Positions 7,529 through 14,455 of a stretch of 17,520 nt of DNA are shown here, one piece after another. The DNA is taken from assembly GCA_030637775.1 (NCBI GenBank), contig DAOWFY010000128.1, forward strand, positions 1 through 17,520, written 5' to 3'. Origin of the DNA: DAOVGU01 sp030637775 [NCBI: bacterium]. GTDB lineage: Bacteria > Ratteibacteria > UBA8468. Made by a program: the position numbers and the translations under genes. The notes under the pieces were generated by a model. That model worked only from the letters and a program-made list of their open reading frames with translations. It ran no database searches and had not been told where the DNA came from. The stretch's first letter is position 1. Every line of letters begins with the position of its first letter.

Positions 7529-8542
7529 ATGAAAAGAAAATTTGGGGTAGGGATAATCGGTCTGGGTGGTAATGGAGAGGCCCATTTAAGGGCATATCAA
7601 TCCAATCCTTTTGTAGAAGTGAGAGCTGTTTGTGATTTTTCCCAAGAAAAAGTAGAAAAAATAAAGAAGAAATATGGCATAAAATATGGCTACACCGATT
7701 ACCAAATTTTAAAACGAGATGATATTCAAATTATCTCTGTTAATACTCCTGACTCTCTTCACGCCGAGCCATTTATCAAATCTTTAGAAGCCGGCAAACA
7801 TACCTTTGTGGAAAAACCAATGGCAGATAATATTTCAGGTTTAAAGGAGATGGTAAAAACTACAGAGAAGAACCCTCAACTTAAAACTCTGGTCGGACAT
7901 ATCCTAAGATTTAACCCTTTATTTATAGAGATAAAGAGAATTATTGAAAAAGGAATCTTGGGAAAAATCTTCTATTTAGAGGGTGACTATATCCATAACC
8001 TCAAAGGCCAGGCAGATAAGGAAAGATATGACCCAAAGATAAAGATGAACTGGTATTTGGAGAAGGAACTCCCGATGGTTGGAGGAGGCTGTCATCCTTT
8101 GGACGTTTTACGCTGGTTTGCCCAGGATGAACCAATAGAGGTACAAGCCTATAGTAACCGTATTAGCTTCCCGGAGATGAAGAATGATAGTTCAGTCGTG
8201 GCGATATTTAAGTTTAAAAATGGGGCGATTGCTAAAGTAACCGCTCTATATGAACCAATTAGCCCCTATGCGTTTGCAAACAATATTACTGTCTATGGAA
8301 CCAAAGGTACAATCTTAAGGGATACAATCTGCTTAAATGAAAAGGAAGGCTTTAAGAAAATTCCTGCGAAATATCATCCAGGACACCCTTATGAACCAGA
8401 GGTAAATCACTTCATTGACTGCATTCTGAAGGATAAAAAATCTTTAATAGATGCTAAAGAGGGAGCGAGAAGTGCTGCTGTAGTAATTACGGTGAGTAAA
8501 GCCTTAAAAGAGAAAAGGTCCATTCCAATTCCTGAATTTTAG
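7529..8542 (+). CDS. Gfo/Idh/MocA family dehydrogenase (copy 2)
   Basis: A 337-aa NAD(P)-dependent oxidoreductase paralogous to copy 1 at 367-1380 (same length, colinear throughout, by eye between 40 and 50 percent identical). The Rossmann loop is GIIGLGGNGEAH at 8-19. EKPM is at 95-98, LVGHILRFNPLF at 121-132 and the canonical GGGCHPLDVLRW at 185-196 with catalytic His189, so all expected active-site elements are intact. The ATG is one base after the stop of the URO-D-like gene and has no good ribosome-binding site of its own, indicating translational coupling. The gene pair URO-D-like plus dehydrogenase may act in sequence on one substrate. Substrate unknown, with a sugar, cyclitol or sugar acid most likely. 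Confidence 0.94.
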   Translation: MKRKFGVGIIGLGGNGEAHLRAYQSNPFVEVRAVCDFSQEKVEKIKKKYGIKYGYTDYQILKRDDIQIISVNTPDSLHAEPFIKSLEAGKHTFVEKPMADNISGLKEMVKTTEKNPQLKTLVGHILRFNPLFIEIKRIIEKGILGKIFYLEGDYIHNLKGQADKERYDPKIKMNWYLEKELPMVGGGCHPLDVLRWFAQDEPIEVQAYSNRISFPEMKNDSSVVAIFKFKNGAIAKVTALYEPISPYAFANNITVYGTKGTILRDTICLNEKEGFKKIPAKYHPGHPYEPEVNHFIDCILKDKKSLIDAKEGARSAAVVITVSKALKEKRSIPIPEF

Positions 8543-8564
8543 AAAGGAGAATGTACTATAAAAT

Positions 8565-9986
8565 ATGGAGATTACTTTACTTATGATTCTGGATAGTTCC
8601 GATAAGGAAGATTATAGAGTTTCTAAAGGTACGGTTTCTCCTTTTCTTAAACATTTTGGCCTTCCTTATCAGGAGATTGATTTAGCGAAAGAAGAAATAA
8701 CAGATTTTAATGTAAGCGGAATTTTAATTGCCCAGGAAGGAATAGGCAAAAGAATGGACCAACGAATAAAAGAATCTCTTTATCAAGCAGTTAAGCAAGG
8801 AACAGGATTAATTAACCTTGATTATCGGGTAGATTCATGGAAAGAGCTATTGAAGCCTTTACAGATAGAAGAGATAGAGAAAGAGGACAGAACCTCTCTT
8901 ATCCGAATGGGAGAGGCCCATTATATTAACGAGTTACACCCCCACCTAAATCCCTCCCCCACGAGTGGGGAGGGAAGAAGGGAGGGGGGAACGGAAAAGG
9001 AATTACTCCAACCCTTAAAATTTCTCAAGGTAAAGGTTAAAAAAGAACCTCTTTTATTGGCTGAGGATGACTCACCCTTACTTCTTTGTTCCTCCTCTTT
9101 GAAATTAGTGCAGTTTCTTATTTCTCCAAAATTATGGCAGACAGAATATTTTGGTCACTGTGCTGGTTTAGATGACATTCTTTTCCGCTCCATTATCTGG
9201 GCAGTGAAAAAGCCTTTTGTGGCAAAAATGATACCACCATTTGTTACATCAAGAATAGATGATGCCAATGGCAGCGCCAATATCTTTGGCAAGAAAAAGG
9301 ATTCCGCCAATAAAAACTTCAACTATGTAGATATACTTAATAAGTATGGTTATATCCCCAATATCGGACTTTACATTGACGATATTACTGAGGAAGATGG
9401 AAAAATAATTAAGGAAAAATATGATAAGCATTTGGCTAACTTCTCTCCCCATGCCTTCAGTGACCCTAAGAATATCAATGAATTTCCTGTTTATATGCAT
9501 CATGATGGAGAAGAGTTTTCTCCAGAAGAACTAAAGGAGAATTTTGCCCGGGTCGATAAAAAGTTTGGACATTGGGAAATTAAACAGGCAAAAACGGTTA
9601 ATGTCCATTTTGGCGAGATTGGAGTAAAATCCTTACCATTTTTAAAGGAGCGAGGAATAAAGTTTACGATGCAACCCGGTGTCCCCTTTGGCTATAACTG
9701 GGCAGGGGCAGTCGAAGATAAGCACCCCGAATGGAATCCAAAACCCTATGGCAGTCATGGCTTTAATTATGATGAGATCGCTGAATATATTTATAACCAC
9801 AGCCAATCAGAGCTAAAAGAGGTGAAAATAGAGGGAAACAAAATCTTCTGTCGGCTGAGCGGAAAAAGCGCTATTTCTCTTAAACTTTCTATCTTCGAGG
9901 AAGAAAAAGGTAAAATCGTCCGAAGGTTTCACAATCTTTCTCCTTTTTCCGGGGAGTCTATGGTTACATTTTCTTTTAAAAAATGA
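8565..9986 (+). CDS. Amidotransferase-like plus deacetylase-like protein with repeat insert
   Basis: A 473-aa protein, apparently cytosolic. Residues 1-100 (MEITLLMILDSSDKEDYRV..., SGILIAQEGIG) resemble the alpha/beta flavodoxin-like fold of ThuA/GATase1-like domains. Residues 220-380 resemble a polysaccharide-deacetylase-like barrel: TSRIDDANG at 228-236 would be the metal-binding Asp-Asp strand, FSPHAFSD (293-300) and YMHHDGEE (310-317) carry candidate His ligands, and VNVHFGEIG (346-354) may be a later strand. I infer a carbohydrate-active hydrolase but not a specific reaction. Residues about 125-146 (HPHLNPSPTSGEG...) are a translated palindromic repeat between the two parts. GGAG at 8546-8549 is 15 nt before the ATG, a long spacing. 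No earlier in-frame ATG exists because of a TAA at 8559-8561. The gene ends 2 nt from the stop of the opposing DUF2283 gene. Confidence 0.75.
   Translation: MEITLLMILDSSDKEDYRVSKGTVSPFLKHFGLPYQEIDLAKEEITDFNVSGILIAQEGIGKRMDQRIKESLYQAVKQGTGLINLDYRVDSWKELLKPLQIEEIEKEDRTSLIRMGEAHYINELHPHLNPSPTSGEGRREGGTEKELLQPLKFLKVKVKKEPLLLAEDDSPLLLCSSSLKLVQFLISPKLWQTEYFGHCAGLDDILFRSIIWAVKKPFVAKMIPPFVTSRIDDANGSANIFGKKKDSANKNFNYVDILNKYGYIPNIGLYIDDITEEDGKIIKEKYDKHLANFSPHAFSDPKNINEFPVYMHHDGEEFSPEELKENFARVDKKFGHWEIKQAKTVNVHFGEIGVKSLPFLKERGIKFTMQPGVPFGYNWAGAVEDKHPEWNPKPYGSHGFNYDEIAEYIYNHSQSELKEVKIEGNKIFCRLSGKSAISLKLSIFEEEKGKIVRRFHNLSPFSGESMVTFSFKK
8937..8999 (+). repeat. In-frame GC-rich palindromic repeat inside a CDS
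   Basis: CCCTCCCCCAC (8952-8962) and GTGGGGAGGG (8965-8974) form a near-perfect hairpin with one bulged C, flanked by ACCCCCACCTAAAT on the left and a GGGAGGGGGG run on the right. The composition is abruptly different from the AT-rich gene around it. In the reading frame it gives HPHLNPSPTSGEGRREGG, a type of peptide I recall recurring in unrelated bacterial proteins wherever such repeats enter genes. It falls between two domains, which would let it be tolerated. A weaker relative may be the CTCCCCT hairpin at 14403-14424. Confidence 0.75.
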
Positions 9987-9988
9987 AT

Positions 9989-10201
9989 TCAATGAGCGAA
10001 ACCTATTTCTTCCAGAACAACTTTCTTAAATGTTTCTTTATTTCCCAAACGTTTAGCAGCATTCAGAATTTCAATTCCGGCAAGTCTCCCTTCCGCATCA
10101 TAATCAGCAGCAATCCCTTCATCAAGATGTTTTGTCGTTACTGTAGTCTCCTCAAATCTTATATAAAGAGCATCTACTTCCGGGTCATAAGTAATTTTCA
10201 T
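9989..10201 (-). CDS. DUF2283 family small protein
   Basis: A 70-aa protein beginning MKITYDPEVDALYIRF and continuing with EGIAADYDAEGRLAGIEIL, the complete DUF2283 pattern of a short beta-rich protein. No catalytic residue is known for the family. It is the second gene of a minus-strand pair, 12 nt behind the DUF4258 gene, with AAGGAGAG in that gap as a strong ribosome-binding site. Pairs of DUF4258 and DUF2283 genes are common in bacteria and are often suspected to be toxin-antitoxin-like modules; that role is inference here. Its stop codon lies 2 nt from the stop of the converging deacetylase-like gene, leaving no room for a terminator. Confidence 0.9.
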   Translation of the reverse strand: MKITYDPEVDALYIRFEETTVTTKHLDEGIAADYDAEGRLAGIEILNAAKRLGNKETFKKVVLEEIGFAH

Positions 10202-10213
10202 CGTCTCTCCTTT

Positions 10214-10468
10214 TCAAGCATAGTAAACATAAACCGTTACTACCACAATTTCACTCTCTTCTTCTATAAAAATTGGTCGCACCTGTTTAATTTTATAAAA
10301 TTTCTTATTCCATGTACTATTAAAAGAAAAATCCTTTCTGGCTTCAAGCCTATCCAATTCTGCTGGAGTCCAATTACTTGTTTGAATAGTTTCAACAATT
10401 TCCTCTTCCGTAGTTCCTCTATAGTTAAGTTGCTCTTTAGCATGTTTAGTGATTCGGATTGGTTTCAT
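10214..10468 (-). CDS. DUF4258 family small protein
   Basis: An 84-aa protein starting MKPIRITKHAKEQLNYRG, the N-terminal 'HAxxRMxxRGI' style helix of the DUF4258 family, followed by TEEEIVETIQ and a C-terminal beta hairpin (IVVVTVYVY). The fold resembles small RelE/BrnT-like nucleases in layout, so it would be the toxin-like partner if the pair is a toxin-antitoxin module, but no catalytic set can be confirmed from the sequence. It is the first gene of the minus-strand pair. A promoter-like sequence ends only about 12 nt before the ATG and no ribosome-binding site precedes it, so it may be made from a nearly leaderless mRNA. Confidence 0.85.
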   Translation of the reverse strand: MKPIRITKHAKEQLNYRGTTEEEIVETIQTSNWTPAELDRLEARKDFSFNSTWNKKFYKIKQVRPIFIEEESEIVVVTVYVYYA

Positions 10469-10479
10469 TTACCAGAAGT

Positions 10480-10508
10480 ATTGTATTCTAAAAAGAAGAT
10501 AAAAGCAA
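10480..10508 (-). promoter_or_regulatory. Promoter for DUF4258-DUF2283, probably leaderless
   Basis: Read on the minus strand, TTGCTT (10508-10503) is separated by 17 nt from TACAAT (10485-10480). The -10 box matches TATAAT in five of six positions and the -35 box matches TTGACA in four. Transcription would begin near 10473, about 4-5 nt before the ATG at 10468, which agrees with the missing ribosome-binding site. Confidence 0.45.
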
Positions 10509-10579
10509 ATTATTTAGATTTGGCACTCTCAAAAATAAAAGATAAGCCCTGTGGGAAACATCTCCTGATGTTGATACAA

Positions 10580-10628
10580 TGTAGTGGTCGAGTTTACTCG
10601 ACATAGCAGAGCAAGCTCTGCCACTACA
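10580..10628. repeat. 49-bp three-way-junction palindromic repeat
   Basis: Outer arms TGTAGTGG (10580-10587) and CCACTACA (10621-10628) are perfect complements. Between them lie two perfect hairpins: TCGAGT-TT-ACTCGA (10588-10601) and CAGAGC-AA-GCTCTG (10607-10620), separated by CATAG. The element would fold as a three-way junction in DNA or RNA. It sits between the minus-strand DUF4258 gene and the aminotransferase gene. The regular design suggests a dispersed palindromic element of the REP or MITE type, and I recall similar sequences in metagenomic genomes, though I cannot confirm copies here. Confidence 0.85.
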
Positions 10629-10644
10629 GAGGAAAATCAATAAT

Positions 10645-10672
10645 CAGTCCCGTTAATACGAATACGAGACTG
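10645..10672. promoter_or_regulatory. Inverted repeat upstream of aminotransferase, possible operator
   Basis: CAGTCcCGT (10645-10653) and ACGaGACTG (10664-10672) are inverted repeats with one mismatched position and a 10-bp spacer, 31 bp upstream of the aminotransferase start. Position and size fit a dimeric repressor site. No clear promoter hexamers accompany it. AAAGGAG at 10690-10696 is the ribosome-binding site of the next gene. Confidence 0.3.
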
Positions 10673-10703
10673 GAGACCTTTCCCACATCAAAGGAGCGAA
10701 ATT

Positions 10704-12023
10704 ATGGAAGAGAAAAAGAAGGCAGGTTCGGATTTCCGCTATAGCACCGGAGAGGCAAAAGTTCCCTGGGCCGCAGTCGGGGAGAATGTGAAGACAGATG
10801 ACATCTCAGAAATTATTAAATTTCTTATTCCTGCCGGGAAGGAGGCAACCGGTTACGATGAGCAACTTCTCAGAGTAAAGGAGGAGATCGAAAAACTGCG
10901 GGAGAAAGGCGAATATGCCACCAAATTGTCCTTAGGGGGTAAGGTTAAGGAATTGGAAGAGGAGGCGAAGAAATTTCTCAATGTTAAGTATGCCTGTTTT
11001 GTCACCAATGCCACCGCGGGATTTGAGATTGGCCTTAAGTTTTCCGGTCTGAGGTCAGGGGATGAGGTAATTGCTCCCGCGATTACATTCCTTTCCACCA
11101 TTGCCTATCCCTTAGAGATAGGGGCAAAGGTGGTACTGGCCGATATTGACCCCAGAACGATTAATATCGACCCAGAAGATGTGGCGAGGAAAATTACCAA
11201 AAGGACCAGGGTAATTATGCCGGTCTATATCGGAGGATATCCACCCGAGATGGATTCCATTATGAAATTAGCCAGAGAAAATGACATTATGGTGGTTGAG
11301 GATGCCGCCCATGCCTTTAGCGGAACTTATAAAGGAAAAGCAAGCGGTACAATTGGAGACTTCGGCTCTTATAGTTTCCATGAGGTGAAGAATGTCAACT
11401 CATTGGGTGAAGGCGGGATAGTGGTAACCAACACCGATTTTGGCGAAGATTTTCCTAAGAGCCGCTTCGGTGGTTTTGATATTGGACATCCCATTGAGAA
11501 ATGGCTCTATGATGTGGTGGCCTTAAAGGGAAGAGGGGACCATTACACGGCGGCGGGAAATCATTCTTCTACCGAGATTCAGGCGGTGGTTTTGCTTAGC
11601 CAGCTAAAAAGGATAAAGGAGATTATTGAGGTTAGAAGGAAAAATGCCGAATACTTAAACCGCAGATTTGAAGGAGTGGAGGGAGTTATCTCTCCTCCTT
11701 TGGATACCGATGAAATAAAGAGCACTCACCATCTCTATCTCTTTCAGGTAGACCCGGATAAACTTCAAGGAGATATTCAGGATTTCAAGAAAAAACTGAC
11801 CGAGAAAGGGGTAGTGCAAATTCCTCACTTTGCTCCTTTGTATCGTTTCTCTTATATGAAGCAACTTGGTTATGACACCGAAGCAATTAAGAAGACCTGC
11901 CCCAATGCCGAGGAGGCCTTCCTGCATCGGTTTACCCATTTGCCGCTTTATCCTCTTACCGATGAACAACTAAAATATATGGCGGATAGTGTGGTTGAAT
12001 TGGTAAAGGAGCTACAAAGATAA
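10704..12023 (+). CDS. DegT/DnrJ/EryC1/StrS family aminotransferase
   Basis: A 439-aa PLP-dependent enzyme that exchanges a keto and an amino group on a sugar or cyclitol. TNATAGFEIGL (101-111) is the phosphate-binding turn, PAITFLST (125-132) carries the aromatic that stacks on PLP, VVEDAAHAFSG (197-207) has the Asp that binds the pyridine nitrogen (D200), and SFHEVKN (224-230) gives the Schiff-base Lys229. The C-terminal NAEYLNRRF and HFAPLYR segments are family-typical. The N-terminal 80 residues extend beyond the usual start, yet AAAGGAG 7 nt before this ATG supports it. The downstream Gfo/Idh dehydrogenase begins 16 nt after the stop, a dehydrogenase-aminotransferase pairing like that of amino-sugar pathways. 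A short relic of a second such gene lies at 13110-13172. Confidence 0.95.
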   Translation: MEEKKKAGSDFRYSTGEAKVPWAAVGENVKTDDISEIIKFLIPAGKEATGYDEQLLRVKEEIEKLREKGEYATKLSLGGKVKELEEEAKKFLNVKYACFVTNATAGFEIGLKFSGLRSGDEVIAPAITFLSTIAYPLEIGAKVVLADIDPRTINIDPEDVARKITKRTRVIMPVYIGGYPPEMDSIMKLARENDIMVVEDAAHAFSGTYKGKASGTIGDFGSYSFHEVKNVNSLGEGGIVVTNTDFGEDFPKSRFGGFDIGHPIEKWLYDVVALKGRGDHYTAAGNHSSTEIQAVVLLSQLKRIKEIIEVRRKNAEYLNRRFEGVEGVISPPLDTDEIKSTHHLYLFQVDPDKLQGDIQDFKKKLTEKGVVQIPHFAPLYRFSYMKQLGYDTEAIKKTCPNAEEAFLHRFTHLPLYPLTDEQLKYMADSVVELVKELQR

Positions 12024-12039
12024 AAAAAAGAGAGAAGAT

Positions 12040-13086
12040 ATGGTGATTAATTGGGGAGTGATTGGAGCTGGGGGAATTGCCAAAAGAAGAACGATTCCAG
12101 AAGGAATTGTCCCGGCGAAAAATAGTAAACTTGTAGCGGTAATGGATACGAATAGAAAAGCAGCAAAAGAAGTAGCAGAAAAATATCGGGTGAAAGCCTA
12201 TTTCAAAGAAAAAGATTTAATCAAAGATGCAAATGTTGATGCAGTCTATATTGCCACTCCAGTCTATCTACATAGCAGACAGGCTATCATGGCATTAGAG
12301 GCGGGCAAACAGGTCCTCTGTGAAAAGGCAATGGCATTAACAATTAAGGATTGCGAGATGATGATTAAAACGGCAGAAAAATATAAGAAAAAATTAGGTA
12401 TTGACTATTTTATGAGATTTCATGCATATCACCAGAGGTTCAAGGAGATGGTAAAGAATGGGGATTTGGGAAAAATAGTCTTTGCCCGAGGTCAACTTTC
12501 CTGCTGGTATCCTAAAATGGAAGGAGCCTGGAGGCAAATTCCAAAATTAGGAGGGGGAGGTTCTTTGATTGATATGAGCAATCATTGTTTAGATACCTTA
12601 GAATGGATTCTTAACTCCAAGATAAAGGAGGTAAGTTGCTTTACTGGAAGTTTAGTGCAAGATTATGCGGTAGAGGATAGTGCTCTCCTGGCGGCAAGGT
12701 TTGAAAATGGTGCTTTAGGAATGGTGGATACCTTCTTTGCTATTCCGGATGTCTCCTCCAAGAATCGTTTGGAGATTTATGGTAGTCGGGGAAGCATCCT
12801 TGCGGAAGGAACTATCGGTCAGTTGCCTACTGGGGAGGCAATAGCCTACCTGGAAAAAGAGACCACAGGTTATGAGGCAGAGCAAAAAAGAGGAGAGCCT
12901 AAAAAGGAAAAGGAGATAAAACCTCCTTTAGTAAATGGCTACAGAGCAGAGATAGAGGCATTTACAGAGGCAATAGAAAAGGATACTGAACCACCAATTT
13001 CTGGCGAAGATGGCCTCTGGAGCCAGAAAGTAATTCTGGCAGCATATGAATCGGCAAAAACAGGAAGAAAAATAAAGGTAAAATAA
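12040..13086 (+). CDS. Gfo/Idh/MocA family dehydrogenase (copy 3, divergent)
   Basis: A 348-aa NAD(P)-dependent oxidoreductase of a different subgroup from the other two. GVIGAGGIAKR at 6-16 is the Rossmann loop. The conserved EKP motif reads EKA (95-97, CEKAMALT), so the Lys is kept and the Pro lost. The barrel part includes GIDYFMRFHAYHQRF (120-134) and GGGGSLIDMSNHCLDTLEW (171-189), where Asp178 and His182 take the usual catalytic positions. The start follows a weak AGAGAG-type ribosome-binding site 16 nt after the aminotransferase stop, so it is probably co-transcribed and may make or use the keto sugar handled by that enzyme. Followed by a repeat fragment and an aminotransferase remnant. 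Confidence 0.93.
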   Translation: MVINWGVIGAGGIAKRRTIPEGIVPAKNSKLVAVMDTNRKAAKEVAEKYRVKAYFKEKDLIKDANVDAVYIATPVYLHSRQAIMALEAGKQVLCEKAMALTIKDCEMMIKTAEKYKKKLGIDYFMRFHAYHQRFKEMVKNGDLGKIVFARGQLSCWYPKMEGAWRQIPKLGGGGSLIDMSNHCLDTLEWILNSKIKEVSCFTGSLVQDYAVEDSALLAARFENGALGMVDTFFAIPDVSSKNRLEIYGSRGSILAEGTIGQLPTGEAIAYLEKETTGYEAEQKRGEPKKEKEIKPPLVNGYRAEIEAFTEAIEKDTEPPISGEDGLWSQKVILAAYESAKTGRKIKVK

Positions 13087-13087
13087 A

Positions 13088-13109
13088 TTAGCCACGAATG
13101 CACACAAAT
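13088..13109. repeat. Fragment resembling a dispersed GCCACGAATGCACAC repeat
   Basis: TTAGCCACGAATGCACACAA lies directly between the stop of the third dehydrogenase and the aminotransferase remnant. Sequences with this core recur as dispersed repeats in many uncultivated bacterial genomes as I remember them. Its position at the junction suggests it marks the breakpoint of a deletion. No second copy is present in the window. Confidence 0.35.
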
Positions 13110-13172
13110 TATGAGCAACTAAAATATATGGCCGATGCTGTAGTTGAATCTGTAGAGGAGACGAGGGGATGA
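13110..13172 (+). pseudogene. 3' end remnant of a DegT-type aminotransferase gene
   Basis: In frame with the TGA at 13170-13172 the DNA reads YEQLKYMADAVVESVEETRG. The intact aminotransferase ends DEQLKYMADSVVELVKELQR (11961-12020). Over the 16 codons from EQL to the KE/EE pair 40 of 48 bases match, including a run of 15 identical bases. The rest of the gene is missing and is replaced upstream by a repeat-like fragment, so this is the leftover of a paralogous gene removed by deletion or recombination. Its stop overlaps the ATG of alanine dehydrogenase as ATGA, showing that the lost aminotransferase was translationally coupled to that gene. Confidence 0.85.
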
Positions 13173-14293
13173 TCATTGGAGTGCCAAAAGAGATCAAGGA
13201 GGATGAGTATCGGGTAAGTCTTTTGCCCTCCACAGCAAAGAAGCTTAGAGAAAGAGGGCATCAGGTTCTAATAGAGAAAAATGCCGGAGTCGGCAGTGGC
13301 ATCAAGGATGAAGAATACCTGAAGTCCGGAGCGGAAATCTCAGATAGCGGAGCGGAAATCTTCAAAAGAGCGGAATTGGTTGTTAAGGTGAAGGAACCAC
13401 AGGAAAAGGAATGCCCTCTTCTTCAGGAAGGACAGATCCTTTTTACCTTTTTTCATTTTGCCTCCTCGCGCAGATTAACTGAGGCAATGATTAAAAGCAA
13501 GATTATTGCTCTTGCCTATGAGATGGTGCAAAAGGATGATGGTTCTTTGCCTCTGCTGGCTCCGATGAGTGAGATTGCCGGGAAACTTGCCCCCCAGGAG
13601 GGAGCAAAATATCTGGAAAATCCATCAGGCGGAAAGGGTGTTCTTTTGGGAGGGGTTGCCGGCGTTGCGCCCGGGAAGGTGCTCATTATTGGAGGAGGAG
13701 CGGTGGGAGAAAATGCTGCTATAGTTGCTGCGGGAATGGGGGCAGATGTGATTCTCCTGGATATCAACCTTGACCGGTTGCGTCATCTAAAAGAGATTCT
13801 GCCGGCTAATGTTAAACTCATTTATTCCAACCAGGCCACGATAGAAAAGTATTTAAGGAAAGCCGATTTAGTGATTGGTGCGGTGCTTATTCCCGGGGCG
13901 AAAGCCCCGCAACTGATTAGCCGAGAGATGCTGAAGTTAATGGAGCCAGGAACGGTGCTGGTGGATGTCTCAATTGACCAGGGAGGCTGCTTTGAGACCT
14001 CAAAACCAACCACTCATAAAGAGCCTACCTATGCGGTTGACGGTATCATTCATTACTGCGTAGCCAATATTCCCGGCTCGGTAGCCAGAACCTCCACCTT
14101 TGCTCTTGCTAATGCTACAGCCCCTTATCTTCTTCTCTTAGCCGAAAAAGGGGCCAAGGTAATCCAGGAAAATACTGCTCTTCGTAAGGGCCTTTCCCTC
14201 TTTAAAGGAAAGGTCACTTCCGAGAAATTAGCCAAAACATTCAATCTAAAATATACTCCCCTGGAAAAGATTTTTAATCCTGAATTTCAATAG
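13169..14293 (+). CDS. ald: Alanine dehydrogenase
   Basis: A 374-aa NAD-dependent L-alanine dehydrogenase (L-alanine plus water to pyruvate plus ammonia, reversible), normally a soluble hexamer. MIIGVPKEIKEDEYRVSLLP is the classic N-terminus with substrate-binding Arg15. Lys75 in KVKEP and His96 in FFHFASS are the substrate-binding and catalytic residues at their usual numbers. IIGGGAVGENAA at 173-184 is the NAD loop, Asp270 in VSIDQGG is the catalytic acid, and HYCVANIPGSVARTST at 295-310 is fully conserved. Tested against lysine-2-oxoglutarate or transhydrogenase relatives, length and residues fit Ald. GAGGAG at about 13155-13160 serves as ribosome-binding site. Here it could regenerate the amino donor or remove ammonia for the neighbouring aminotransferase. 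Confidence 0.97.
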   Translation: MIIGVPKEIKEDEYRVSLLPSTAKKLRERGHQVLIEKNAGVGSGIKDEEYLKSGAEISDSGAEIFKRAELVVKVKEPQEKECPLLQEGQILFTFFHFASSRRLTEAMIKSKIIALAYEMVQKDDGSLPLLAPMSEIAGKLAPQEGAKYLENPSGGKGVLLGGVAGVAPGKVLIIGGGAVGENAAIVAAGMGADVILLDINLDRLRHLKEILPANVKLIYSNQATIEKYLRKADLVIGAVLIPGAKAPQLISREMLKLMEPGTVLVDVSIDQGGCFETSKPTTHKEPTYAVDGIIHYCVANIPGSVARTSTFALANATAPYLLLLAEKGAKVIQENTALRKGLSLFKGKVTSEKLAKTFNLKYTPLEKIFNPEFQ

Positions 14294-14379
14294 AGCCATC
14301 TCCTTTTCTCTCTACACAGCATTTTCGTGAAAGTGCGGCGTGCAAAAGATGAGATACATAGGTAACACCCCGTCCTTTA

Positions 14380-14424
14380 AATCTTTTAAGATTAAATGAA
14401 CGTCTCCCCTCTTATAGGGGGAGA
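14380..14424. repeat. Two hairpins between converging genes
   Basis: AATCTT-TT-AAGATT at 14380-14393 is a perfect 14-bp palindrome. TCTCCCCT (14403-14410) pairs with AGGGGGAGA (14416-14424) with one bulged G. They lie in the 162-bp gap between alanine dehydrogenase and the oppositely oriented isomerase gene. Neither is followed by a T-run on either strand, so a rho-independent terminator is not supported. The second has the look of the dispersed CTCCCC/GGGGGAG repeats and may be related to the repeat at 8937-8999. Confidence 0.5.
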
Positions 14425-14455
14425 TTGCGAGAGGGCGCTTCTTTCCTCCCTTTCC

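Noticed and set aside
9983-10606. A 207-codon open frame on the plus strand
   Set aside because: It lies antisense to the DUF4258 and DUF2283 genes, is rich in Phe, Ser, Ile and Cys as expected of a reverse-strand shadow, has no ribosome-binding site and resembles no family.
14380-14424. Bidirectional rho-independent terminator between ald and the isomerase
   Set aside because: The hairpins are not followed by a T-run on either strand.
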